From positions 1 to 32,847 of the forward strand of contig JAQYVL010000047.1 in assembly GCA_030145525.1 (NCBI GenBank): a stretch of 32,847 nt of DNA, in the 5' to 3' direction. Source of the stretch: Desulfobacterales bacterium. Lineage in GTDB: Bacteria; Desulfobacterota; Desulfobacteria; Desulfobacterales; SURF-7. The notes beneath the pieces are model-generated. The model ran no database searches. It saw only the letters and a program-made list of their open reading frames with translations, and was not told the DNA's origin. Shown here one piece after another: positions 1 through 8,916 of the stretch. The stretch's first letter is position 1, and each line of letters starts with the position of its first letter. The position numbers were made by a program, and so were the translations under genes.

Positions 1-573
1 TGATGTCGTTTGAAAGCAGGGCCGATGAATTGAATGGAGAATAATGGACACGGCATCGACCACATCCATGGTATCCAGATGCAACGTCATGTCATAAAAC
101 CGCTGGTCCCACGTGTCCAGGCCGTAAAGCGACATACTCCATTTGCGCCGCTCGGCATCATCCTTCACCAAAATATGGCGAGCCTGTTCGCTGGAAATAT
201 TTTCACGCTTCATTTCTTCTCTTATCCGGTCTTCCAGATCCGCAATGATGCGTACTTTTATCACATGAGGAATCTTTTGCAAAAAAGAATGCCCGGCCAG
301 GCCATGATAAATCAGATTATCTTTCTCTAACCTTTTTAACAGCGCCGCACGGAAAAAAGCGATGTATCTCTCTTTACCGGAGGTGAACCGATCAAAAACC
401 GAAGGCGCATCATGTATGGCCCTGACCAGTTTTATCTCGGGTATGTTGAATTGCTCAGAAGCCTCGAGAACAATTTCACGGGAAAGGCATTCGTAGTCCA
501 TTGCGGCGGATAGTTTTTCAGCCACTTCCTTACCCCTGCTGTAAGATCCCCTGGAAATAGTCACAATTGTCAT
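1..573 (-). CDS. Cytidylate kinase-like family protein (3'-partial, runs off left edge)
   Basis: Open minus-strand frame from ATG at 573 to base 1. The translation begins MTIVTISRGSYSRGKEVAEKLSAAMDYECLSREIVLEASEQFNIPEIKLVRAIHDAPSV and is closely similar to the adjacent ORF 685-1518. Confidence 0.8.
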   Translation of the reverse strand, partial: MTIVTISRGSYSRGKEVAEKLSAAMDYECLSREIVLEASEQFNIPEIKLVRAIHDAPSVFDRFTSGKERYIAFFRAALLKRLEKDNLIYHGLAGHSFLQKIPHVIKVRIIADLEDRIREEMKRENISSEQARHILVKDDAERRKWSMSLYGLDTWDQRFYDMTLHLDTMDVVDAVSIILHSIHRPCFQTTS

Positions 574-684
574 GATGCTCCTCATTGTCCGATACCGGCA
601 TGACCAGCACTATTTGAAACGAATTGATTTTATATTAATCAAGGACTATCGGATAGGCTCAGCCCCTTGCGGTCAGGACGCCCG

Positions 685-1518
685 TTAAATATTATGAAAG
701 GGGTTAACGGCATGACGTTCTTCATTTTTATGCACCGCAACGACCACTTTTTTAACGCCGTCCACTTCTTCTGCAAGTTTTTTTATTTCATTAATGACGT
801 TTTGTTTTGCGGTTACCGGTGCCTCAGCATTCCCAATCATGGCGACGCCGTTATCGGTCGCAACCTTAACTATCGGCGCAATTTTTACCAGCGCTGCTTT
901 TACTTTCGCGGCAAGAAGCGAGTCATCTAAAATCTTTTGGGATTCCGGCGTTGTTTTGAAAACCGGAGTCTGGACAGTCTGATAAATCATTTCAATAGCA
1001 TCTTCCGTCTTTATAGTTTTAATATGCAACACCATATCATACAGCCTGCTGTCCCATGTATCAATGCCATAAAGCTGAAGGCCCCATTTGCGGCGTTCGT
1101 CATCATCCTTTTTCAGAATATAAAGAGCCTTTTCCGCAGAAATATTTTCCCTTAGGATTTCTTCTTTCACGCGCTCCTCCATATCTGCGATAATTCTGAT
1201 TTTGAGAACATGGGGAATATCTGTTAGAAAAAAATGACCGGCCAGGCCGTGGTATACGACATTGTCTTTCTGTACATGCTGGAGTAACGCTTTTTTTATA
1301 TAGGAAATATACCGTTCCTTACCGTGCATGTAGCGTTCAAGCACTGACGGAGAATCGTGGATGGCCCTCACCAGCTTGATTTCCGGGATATTGAATTCTT
1401 TCGATGCTTCCAGCAGGATATCACGGGAAATACACTCATATCCTAATTTTAAAGCCAGTTTTTCGGCCACTTCCTTGCCGCGACTGTAAGAACCTCGGGA
1501 GATAGTGATAATAGCCAT
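685..1518 (-). CDS. Cytidylate kinase-like protein with C-terminal BON domain
   Basis: 277 aa ORF. N-terminal MAIITISRGSYSRGKEVAEKLALKLGYECISRDILLEAS is typical of the Cytidylate_kin2-like family. The C-terminus VKAALVKIAPIVKVATDNGVAMIGNAEAPVTAKQNVINEIKKLAEEVDGVKKVVVAVH resembles a BON domain. Confidence 0.82.
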   Translation of the reverse strand: MAIITISRGSYSRGKEVAEKLALKLGYECISRDILLEASKEFNIPEIKLVRAIHDSPSVLERYMHGKERYISYIKKALLQHVQKDNVVYHGLAGHFFLTDIPHVLKIRIIADMEERVKEEILRENISAEKALYILKKDDDERRKWGLQLYGIDTWDSRLYDMVLHIKTIKTEDAIEMIYQTVQTPVFKTTPESQKILDDSLLAAKVKAALVKIAPIVKVATDNGVAMIGNAEAPVTAKQNVINEIKKLAEEVDGVKKVVVAVHKNEERHAVNPFHNI

Positions 1519-1842
1519 ATAACTCCTTAAATTTATTTAAAATGTTTAAACCATATTAAGCCGGCATGTTTCTGCTTTATTACGGCATTGCCAATACTAT
1601 TATTCAATCAACTATTTTATTGACATTAAACCATCTTTTCCCCATATTTAAAAAACTTCACACAAATTTTTTCGTTTCGGTTTGTTGGGTCTCACCGGAA
1701 GTACACCAACAAAAAATGAATTACTCAGCTAATACCAATTGTAAGAATCACAATCAAGAATTCTTTTTTTTCGGCGGGGTTATCATGGCCTGTCGTTTGA
1801 TAATGAGTTAAGACGCGCTTATTTTTTCACAAAGGAGGTGTG

Positions 1843-2301
1843 ATGTCAAAAGTAATTCATACGTCTCATATCACCATTACCCCGGAAGAGGGGCCAACCC
1901 GAAAAGCAATGATCAAAGGTTTTTCCGAGCCTGTTTTTTACGGCGTTCATGGCGGAATAAAAAAATTTTACGGATTGGAACCGAAAAAGGAGCATGCTGC
2001 TACCCTTGATCACATTATTGGAGGAGTCGGCGGGTGAATGATGGGAACTCTGGCGGCGGTGCTTGCCGGTAAAAAAATTGTAACATCTCAAGATCGATAC
2101 CATGCGGAAGTTAAAGGTGACATCGAGAATGTTGATGGCGTGCTGAAAATTACCAGCATTCATGTTAACTATTTTTTAAAGGTGAATCGTGAGCAGGAAA
2201 AAGATGCGGAAGATGCCCTGAATACATATCTTCCTTTTTGTCCGGGGGCACAAAGTGTGATCGGCTGTATAAAAATCAATCACGAAATCACTTTTACCTG
2301 A
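1843..2301 (+). CDS. OsmC-family protein, predicted selenoprotein (in-frame TGA at 2035-2037 read as Sec65)
   Basis: RBS AAAGGAGG at 1831-1838 and ATG at 1843. ORFs 1840-2037 and 2038-2301 are in the same frame, separated only by TGA. Reading through gives ...LDHIIGGVGG-U-MMGTLAAVLAGKKI...AEVKGDIENVDGVLKITSIHVNYFLKV...LPFCPGAQSVIGCIKINHEI, a continuous OsmC-like protein with the TGA at the usual catalytic Cys position. Confidence 0.8.
2050..2069 (+). promoter_or_regulatory. Candidate bacterial SECIS hairpin
   Basis: Starting 13 nt after the TGA: CTGGC (2050-2054), loop GGCGGTGCTT (2055-2064), GCCGG (2065-2069). This is a 5-bp stem with one G-U and a loop starting GG about 17 nt after the TGA, matching the usual bSECIS geometry. 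Confidence 0.6.
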
Positions 2302-2346
2302 ATCTGCCGGGAAAGAGTTGAAAAAGAAAGCAACTGAACCGAAACG

Positions 2347-3273
2347 ATGATTATTGAAAAACGAAATCGAAAAAGCATCCTGACAGTCTATATAGGATTG
2401 GCTGCAAATTTCATTTTAGCTATCCTGAAAACGAGTATCGGTATTCTGGGGCATAGCCCTGCCTTACTCGCCGACGGCATCAATTCCACATCTGATGTCG
2501 CATACGGGATTGTTGTGAGTATATTTATTCGCCTTTCAGGAAAGCCGCCTGATGAAGATCACCCCTATGGTCATGACCAGATGGAAAGTGTCGCTGCCCT
2601 TGTTGTGGGCTCGTTTGTAATAACCACAGCCATTGCCATTTTCTGGAATTCAATTAACAGTGTGTATGATCTTTATATAGGGGAAGGTGATTTCAGCGGC
2701 GCCACGATTACCGCATTATGGGTCGCCTTGTTCACTGTGGCGGCAAAATTGTTGCTGACGATTTGGACACTGAAAGTAGGGCGGCAGACTCAAAACTCAG
2801 CCATACTTGCTCTGGCTTTTGATCATCGAAACGACATATTCTCAGCCATGGCTGCCTCTATCGGCATTTTTTTCGGCCGGTTCGGCTATCCCTGGGTTGA
2901 CCCTATGGCCGGAGCAATTGTTTCGATGATCATCCTGGGAACGGGCATTGAGATTTTACGCGAATCAACGGCAGATTTGATGGATACGCTGCCGGGCAAA
3001 ACCCTTGCACAACAAATTGCCGGCTTCTTGAATTCCATCCAAGGCGTAAAAGAAATAGAAGAGATCCATGCTCACCGATTCGGACCATATCTGGTTGCTA
3101 ATGTCACAATCGGCGTGGACGGTTTTCTAAGTGTAGCCGAAGGTGATAAAATTGCCACACTGGTAGAAGATATCCTGATCGAAAATATTGATCTTATGCG
3201 TAAGGTCCACGTTCATTACCATCCTGTAGCCACAACCGAAGAGATTCCAATCGTATTCCCCGGCAAAGTATGA
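2347..3273 (+). CDS. Cation diffusion facilitator (CDF) family transporter
   Basis: 308 aa membrane protein: ALLADGINSTSDVAYGIVV, DEDHPYGHDQMESVAALVVG, ALAFDHRNDIFSAMAASIG and a C-terminal cytoplasmic domain VHVHYHP. Confidence 0.92.
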   Translation: MIIEKRNRKSILTVYIGLAANFILAILKTSIGILGHSPALLADGINSTSDVAYGIVVSIFIRLSGKPPDEDHPYGHDQMESVAALVVGSFVITTAIAIFWNSINSVYDLYIGEGDFSGATITALWVALFTVAAKLLLTIWTLKVGRQTQNSAILALAFDHRNDIFSAMAASIGIFFGRFGYPWVDPMAGAIVSMIILGTGIEILRESTADLMDTLPGKTLAQQIAGFLNSIQGVKEIEEIHAHRFGPYLVANVTIGVDGFLSVAEGDKIATLVEDILIENIDLMRKVHVHYHPVATTEEIPIVFPGKV

Positions 3274-3333
3274 TATATGCTCCAGAAATACTGAACTTTA
3301 TAAAATCTCCGATCTGATGAAAGAGTTTAAAAA

Positions 3334-4749
3334 GTGTCCCCTATTGAAAATATGCTGTCCAAATGGATAGCCCCTGTGAAGGATGCCATGCCGCCTCTGT
3401 ATCTTGTTGGCGGTGCTGTGCGGGATCATCTCCTTTCCAGGCAAATAAAAGACATTGATCTGGCCTGTGGCAACCCGGAAAAGGCCGCTGCAATTCTGGC
3501 AAAATATCACAAAGCTGCAATTGTACCTCTGGGGAGGGGGAAAAAAACGGTTTGCCATCGTGTGGTTAACCGGAAAAACACGGATGATTTTCTTGATGTT
3601 GTTGAACTTCAGAACGGATCAATAGAAAATGATCTTAAGATGCGGGATTTTACAATAAACGCCATCGCAATTCAAATCACAAAACAAGGCAAATTAGGCC
3701 GAGTTATTGATCCTCTGGCCGGTATGCATGACCTTAAACATAATTCAATCCGTATTACCGGCCCGGATGTTTTCAAATCCGACCCATTGAGAACCCTGCG
3801 AGCCTTTCGTTTTGCTGCTGAACTCAAATTCACGATTGAAGAGTTTACCATCAGGTCAATCAGAGAAAACTGTCTACTGCTTTCTGAAATATCTGCCGAA
3901 CGCATCCTGGTAGAACTTCTAAACCTGCTCAAAACAAATCCGGCAGCTTCAAGTATTCGCATGATGGACGAACTGGGACTTCTTGAAGTTATATTTCCAG
4001 AGATCAGGACAATGAAGAACTGCCTTCAGAATGGATTTCATCATCTGGATGTCTGGAATCACTCCCTGGCCGTACTTGAAACGTGTGAATATATTGCAGC
4101 CAATTTGAAAAACTATTTTTCAGAGGCATCACGGCATGTAGAGGATAACCTTAGTGAAGGCAATCGACTTCCTCTGATGAAAATGGCAGCGCTGCTCCAC
4201 GATGTAGGAAAACCCGCAAAAAAAAAGGCCCGCGGAGAATCCCGTGAAATAAATTTTCACGATCATGACAGGGAGGGGGGAAAAATCGCTTCCGCTATCT
4301 CCGTAAGGCTGAAAATGTCCAACCGGGATAGGGAGTTTCTTCGAACAATGATAACAGAACATATGCACATCCTTTATCTTTCAAGACCTGGTGTAAAAGA
4401 AAAAACAATTCTGAAATGGTTCGGAAAGCTGAATGATGATATAATTCCACTCATTATCATTGAGATGGCGGATTCCATGAGTACCCGCGGACCAGCCTCA
4501 AAAAAATCCGAACGGGAAGCTCACCTGGCCTGGTCCAAAAAAATGGTCATGGAGTATTACAGTGAAATCAGAACAAAGTTAAAACGGAAAAATGTTATCA
4601 GCGGGAACGATTTGATCTCACTGGGGATGAAGCCCGGTCCTGAACTGGGACGAGCGCTTGAAAAAATCAGGGAAGCCCAGGATACAGGACGCATCCTGGA
4701 CCGCAGCGCCGGTTTCGCCATGGCTGAAAAACTTGTAAAGAGCCGTTAA
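3334..4749 (+). CDS. CCA tRNA nucleotidyltransferase / poly(A) polymerase family protein with HD domain
   Basis: GTG start. YLVGGAVRDHLLSRQIKDIDLACG, RDFTINAIAI, DPLRTLRAFRFAAEL and HD motif LLHDVGKP. Confidence 0.9.
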   Translation: MSPIENMLSKWIAPVKDAMPPLYLVGGAVRDHLLSRQIKDIDLACGNPEKAAAILAKYHKAAIVPLGRGKKTVCHRVVNRKNTDDFLDVVELQNGSIENDLKMRDFTINAIAIQITKQGKLGRVIDPLAGMHDLKHNSIRITGPDVFKSDPLRTLRAFRFAAELKFTIEEFTIRSIRENCLLLSEISAERILVELLNLLKTNPAASSIRMMDELGLLEVIFPEIRTMKNCLQNGFHHLDVWNHSLAVLETCEYIAANLKNYFSEASRHVEDNLSEGNRLPLMKMAALLHDVGKPAKKKARGESREINFHDHDREGGKIASAISVRLKMSNRDREFLRTMITEHMHILYLSRPGVKEKTILKWFGKLNDDIIPLIIIEMADSMSTRGPASKKSEREAHLAWSKKMVMEYYSEIRTKLKRKNVISGNDLISLGMKPGPELGRALEKIREAQDTGRILDRSAGFAMAEKLVKSR

Positions 4750-4960
4750 AAAATTCACCTTAACAAAATCGAAAGAATTAATATTTTTTTCATCTAATAG
4801 GGTGTGAACCTGATTTTTATAACAAATTTCAATGGTTCGTCAAAAATAACGCACAAGTTACCGGGAAATTCGGCCTTTGACAAATTCATAATATAACGTT
4901 ATCTACAATGCAAAATACAATTTAATTCGGACGCTATTCATAAAGGAACTAGAGATTTTC

Positions 4961-4998
4961 GTTATCGGAAAATCTTTTTTTTTCGATTTTTCGATAAC
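4961..4998 (+). promoter_or_regulatory. Long hairpin in 5' leader of the ABC transporter operon
   Basis: GTTATCGGAAAATC (4961-4974) pairs with GATTTTTCGATAAC (4985-4998), 14 bp with one G-U, T-rich loop. It ends just upstream of the RBS AAAGGAG and ATG 5018. Confidence 0.6.
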
Positions 4999-5017
4999 AG
5001 TGTAAAAGGAGAAACGC

Positions 5018-5956
5018 ATGATCCGTGTGGAAAACCTGACAAAGTATTACAATGAATTTTGCGCGGTGGATCAGATCAACCTTCACATACGGAAGGGAGA
5101 AATTTTAGGGCTCTTAGGACCGAACGGAGCCGGAAAAACCACCGTTCTCAGGATGCTGACAGGTTTTTTTCTGCCAACTTCGGGTGACATCCATATCAAA
5201 GAGTATTCGATTCGAGAGGATTCCCTTGATATCAAAAGGCTGCTGGGATATCTGCCGGAATCAGCACCCCTGTACCACAGCATGCTGGTATACGACTACC
5301 TGGACTACGTGGCAAACATTAGGGGCATCAGGCCAGACAAAAAAATTTCAAGGCTTAGAAAACTGTCTGAACTGTGCGGCTTAAGCGGTATTATGCACAG
5401 GCCCATCAGCGAGCTCTCAAAGGGACTGAAACAGCGTGTAGGCATTGCCCATGCCATGATGAGTGATCCGGAGATACTGATTCTGGACGAGCCGACTTCA
5501 GGGCTTGATCCGAATCAAATCGTCGAAATCAGGGAAATTATACGCCGGATCGGAAAGGAAAAAACCATTATCCTTTCAACTCACATACTCAGTGAGGCAG
5601 AGGCTACCTGCGATAGAGTCGTAATCATCAATAAGGGAAAAATCGTGGCCGACGGAAGTACGGAATCACTTAAACTGACGGGTAATAGGGACAATGTGAT
5701 CAACATTTCCCTCCTTAATGCTGATGAAAATGAAGTCAAAAAAGAATTTGATTCCATTGATGGTATTAAAGAAATCAGTACGGTAAATACGGACGATCCG
5801 GAAATGCTGAGCCTCCGACTTACCTGCAGGAGCACTGATGACCTTCGGAGATCAATTTACCGGAGAATAAAGCTGAAAGACTGGATTCTGATGGAATTTC
5901 ATCAGGAAAGAAAGTCATTAGAAAACATATTCCGCGAACTGACCAAGGAGAATTGA
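5018..5956 (+). CDS. ABC transporter ATP-binding protein (GldA-like)
   Basis: Walker A GPNGAGKTT, signature ELSKGLKQRVGIAHA, Walker B ILILDEPTSGLDP. Confidence 0.93.
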   Translation: MIRVENLTKYYNEFCAVDQINLHIRKGEILGLLGPNGAGKTTVLRMLTGFFLPTSGDIHIKEYSIREDSLDIKRLLGYLPESAPLYHSMLVYDYLDYVANIRGIRPDKKISRLRKLSELCGLSGIMHRPISELSKGLKQRVGIAHAMMSDPEILILDEPTSGLDPNQIVEIREIIRRIGKEKTIILSTHILSEAEATCDRVVIINKGKIVADGSTESLKLTGNRDNVINISLLNADENEVKKEFDSIDGIKEISTVNTDDPEMLSLRLTCRSTDDLRRSIYRRIKLKDWILMEFHQERKSLENIFRELTKEN

Positions 5957-5957
5957 C

Positions 5958-6662
5958 ATGCGGCAGGTAACCCATATATTCAATAAAGAGTTTAAAGACT
6001 ATTTTATATCACCCATTGCCTATATCGTCATATCTGTCTTTCTTCTGGTAACAGGGTGGTTATTTTTTTCAACCTTTTTTCTGTACAACCAGGTTACCCT
6101 CAGAAACTTTTTTTCGCTCCTTCCTCTTATTTTTTCCTTTGTAATACCGGCTATTACCATGCGCCTTTTTTCCGAAGAGCTGAACATCGGATCATATGAA
6201 ATTCTTCTCACCATGCCGGTAACCTTCAAAGATGTAATTTTAGGAAAGCTGCTTGCGGGAGTAGCCATGGTGGCAGCCATGCTGCTGCCGACCGTTGCCT
6301 ACGCCATTACCGTCGCTTTCCTGGGAGAGCTCGACTGGGGTCCGGTGATCGGTGGTTACATCGGCGCCATCCTAATGGGATCAGCCTATACAGCTATTGG
6401 TCTTTTTGCTTCATCCCTTACGCGAAACCAGATTATCGCCTTTATTGTCGGGATGGCCATCTGTTTCAGCCTCACACTGATAGACAAGATGCTGTTTCTC
6501 TTTCCGGGATCTTTTCTTGGAGTGATCGGTTACCTTGGAGCGGATTTCCATTTTCAAAACATTTCAAAAGGCATTATCGACTCCAGGGATATCATCTACT
6601 TTCTAAGCGTTGTTTTTATAGGCCTCTACGGAGCACATCTGGCCATGCAGGAAAAGGAATAA
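5958..6662 (+). CDS. ABC transporter permease subunit (GldF-like)
   Basis: 234 aa hydrophobic protein immediately downstream of the ATPase; FKDYFISPIAYIVISVFLLVTGWLFF is typical of GldF-type permeases. Confidence 0.85.
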   Translation: MRQVTHIFNKEFKDYFISPIAYIVISVFLLVTGWLFFSTFFLYNQVTLRNFFSLLPLIFSFVIPAITMRLFSEELNIGSYEILLTMPVTFKDVILGKLLAGVAMVAAMLLPTVAYAITVAFLGELDWGPVIGGYIGAILMGSAYTAIGLFASSLTRNQIIAFIVGMAICFSLTLIDKMLFLFPGSFLGVIGYLGADFHFQNISKGIIDSRDIIYFLSVVFIGLYGAHLAMQEKE

Positions 6663-6672
6663 GGAGAATAAC

Positions 6673-8904
6673 ATGGGTAAAATAAGCAGATCCGGAAAAT
6701 ATATCAAATTTTTCATTTATCTAATCGTTATCGTTCTGATCAACATTGCCGGTATGACACTGTTTACCAGGGTTGACCTTACAAACAGTAAAATTTATTC
6801 GATATCCGACGCCAGCAAGGAAGTTGTTGCAACCCTTTCAGAGCCTTTGACCATCAATATTTTCTTTACCAAAAATCTTCCTGCCCCCTATAACAATACC
6901 GAGCAGTATCTTCATGACCTGCTGGAAGAATATGCTATCCATGCGGGTAAATATCACAATTATTTTAATTATCGATTTTATAATATCAGCCCCGAAGGAG
7001 AAGGAGTCGGGGAGAACGTTGAAGAAAATAGAACCCTTGCAAGAAATTATGGAATCAACCCTGTCCAGATCCGCCACTTTGAAAAGGATGAGATTAAATT
7101 CAAGAATGCTTTCATGGGCCTTGTGATCATCCATGGTGACATCATTGAAAAAATTCCGACCATTACTTCTACGGAAGGCCTTGAATACAAGCTGACAACA
7201 TCAATTCAGAAACTGAATAACAAAATCAGTGCGCTTCTCGCTTTAAAGCAAAAAATTCAGATTACACTATACCTGTCTTCATCCATGAAACAGGTAGCGC
7301 CTTTTATGGGCCTGAAAAGCCTCCCCCAATTACCCGAAAAAGTTGAAAAGGCTGTTGAAAAACTGAATTCAAAAAATTACGGCAAGATCGAATTTACATA
7401 TCTCGATCCTTCAGAAGACCCGAAAATTGAAGCGGAAGCAGCGGAACAGAGCCTGATGGCATTGAAATGGCCTGCCATTCCTCAAAAGAATATCGATCCG
7501 GGATCAGGTATTATCGGCCTGACAATGAGGTATGAGAAAAAAATTGTCGATGTCCCTCTTCTCAGTATCATACAGTTTCCGCTTATCGGTACACGATATG
7601 AGCTGATCGACATGGAATCTTTGGAGGAGATTTTAAATGAAAACATTGAAACCCTTATCGATATAAATGAAAATATCGGATTTCTTTCAGATCACGGCGC
7701 GCTGAGCCTTTTCGGAAGCCCGCCGGCAAACCCCATGATGGGGCCACAGGAGGAGGGACTCTCCAATTTCAATTCTCTTGTTTCGCGAAACTATTCATTT
7801 AAAAACATCAGTCTTACAGACGAAAAAATACCGGAAAGCTTGAAATGCATGATCATCGCCGGACCCACGGAGCCGTTTACCGATTATGAGCTGTACCAGA
7901 TTGACCAATATCTGATGCGGGGAAAAAGCCTTGCCGTTATTATGGATAGATTTAAAGAGGTGATGCCGCAGAGACGTCAGACGTTTTCCTTCAACCAGGG
8001 ACCTGCATATGTGCCGATAGATACAGGACTCGAAAAACTGCTGAATCATTATGGGGTTCGAGCAAAAAAATCCTATGTCATGGATGAAAACTGTTACAAA
8101 CAGACCAATGCTCCGCAATTCGGCGGTGGTGAAACGCCGATCTATTTTGCCCCGATTATTCAGCAGGAAAATATCAACCCAGAACCGACCTTTATGAAAA
8201 ACATAAAAGGCCTGATTACGTTGAAAATTTCACCGCTTGAACTTCTGGAAGACCGGATCAAGGCAGGCAATATTAAAGCCACAAACCTGTTTTCCTCATC
8301 AGACAAATCATGGGAAATGAAGGGAAGGATCAGCCTCAATCCAAGATTTATCAGGCCCCCTAAATCCGATGATGAAAAAGAGAGTATGCCCCTTTCCTTT
8401 CTGCTGGAAGGAGAGTTTCAGAGTTATTTTGACGGAAAACCGATCCCTGTGAAAAAAACCGAATCAGACGATGCGGACGAAGACGAAAAGGATATCGAGA
8501 CTATAGGTCCCAAAACCCCTGAAGAAGAAAAGCCGGAGATCGACCTGTCAAAAGTCGAGGGGCAGGGAGGATTTATTGCAAAGAGCAAACCAGCCAAAAT
8601 CTTTATGCTTGCCTCTTCAGATATGCTAAAAAATAATATTCTGGACAGCGAAGGCAAAGGCCCAAATACTACCTTCATCCTGAATGTGATCGACTACCTG
8701 AATAACAGGGAGGACACTGCCCTTATGCGCAGCAAGGAGCAAACGTTGAATCCTTTGTTTGAAACAGATGCTTTGACAAAAACCGCGGTCAAGTATTTCA
8801 ATATTGCCGGACTGCCGGTCCTTGTATCTTTTTTCGGATTTTTTGTGTGGCTCAAGCGACGCTCAAGAAAAAAACAGATCCGGATGATATTTCAGAAAAG
8901 TTAG
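6673..8904 (+). CDS. GldG-family (ABC-type uncharacterised transport) auxiliary protein
   Basis: 743 aa with N- and C-terminal TM segments; FTRVDLTNSKIYSISDASKEVVATLSEPLTINIFFTKNLPAPYNN is characteristic of the GldG/ABC_transp_aux family. Confidence 0.87.
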   Translation: MGKISRSGKYIKFFIYLIVIVLINIAGMTLFTRVDLTNSKIYSISDASKEVVATLSEPLTINIFFTKNLPAPYNNTEQYLHDLLEEYAIHAGKYHNYFNYRFYNISPEGEGVGENVEENRTLARNYGINPVQIRHFEKDEIKFKNAFMGLVIIHGDIIEKIPTITSTEGLEYKLTTSIQKLNNKISALLALKQKIQITLYLSSSMKQVAPFMGLKSLPQLPEKVEKAVEKLNSKNYGKIEFTYLDPSEDPKIEAEAAEQSLMALKWPAIPQKNIDPGSGIIGLTMRYEKKIVDVPLLSIIQFPLIGTRYELIDMESLEEILNENIETLIDINENIGFLSDHGALSLFGSPPANPMMGPQEEGLSNFNSLVSRNYSFKNISLTDEKIPESLKCMIIAGPTEPFTDYELYQIDQYLMRGKSLAVIMDRFKEVMPQRRQTFSFNQGPAYVPIDTGLEKLLNHYGVRAKKSYVMDENCYKQTNAPQFGGGETPIYFAPIIQQENINPEPTFMKNIKGLITLKISPLELLEDRIKAGNIKATNLFSSSDKSWEMKGRISLNPRFIRPPKSDDEKESMPLSFLLEGEFQSYFDGKPIPVKKTESDDADEDEKDIETIGPKTPEEEKPEIDLSKVEGQGGFIAKSKPAKIFMLASSDMLKNNILDSEGKGPNTTFILNVIDYLNNREDTALMRSKEQTLNPLFETDALTKTAVKYFNIAGLPVLVSFFGFFVWLKRRSRKKQIRMIFQKS

Positions 8905-8916
8905 GAAAGGCGAACA

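Noticed and set aside
2035-2037. TGA in the OsmC gene as a simple nonsense mutation (pseudogene)
   Set aside because: Not fully excluded, but the TGA is exactly at the catalytic Cys position, the downstream half shows no decay, and a SECIS-like hairpin is present, so recoding is the better explanation.
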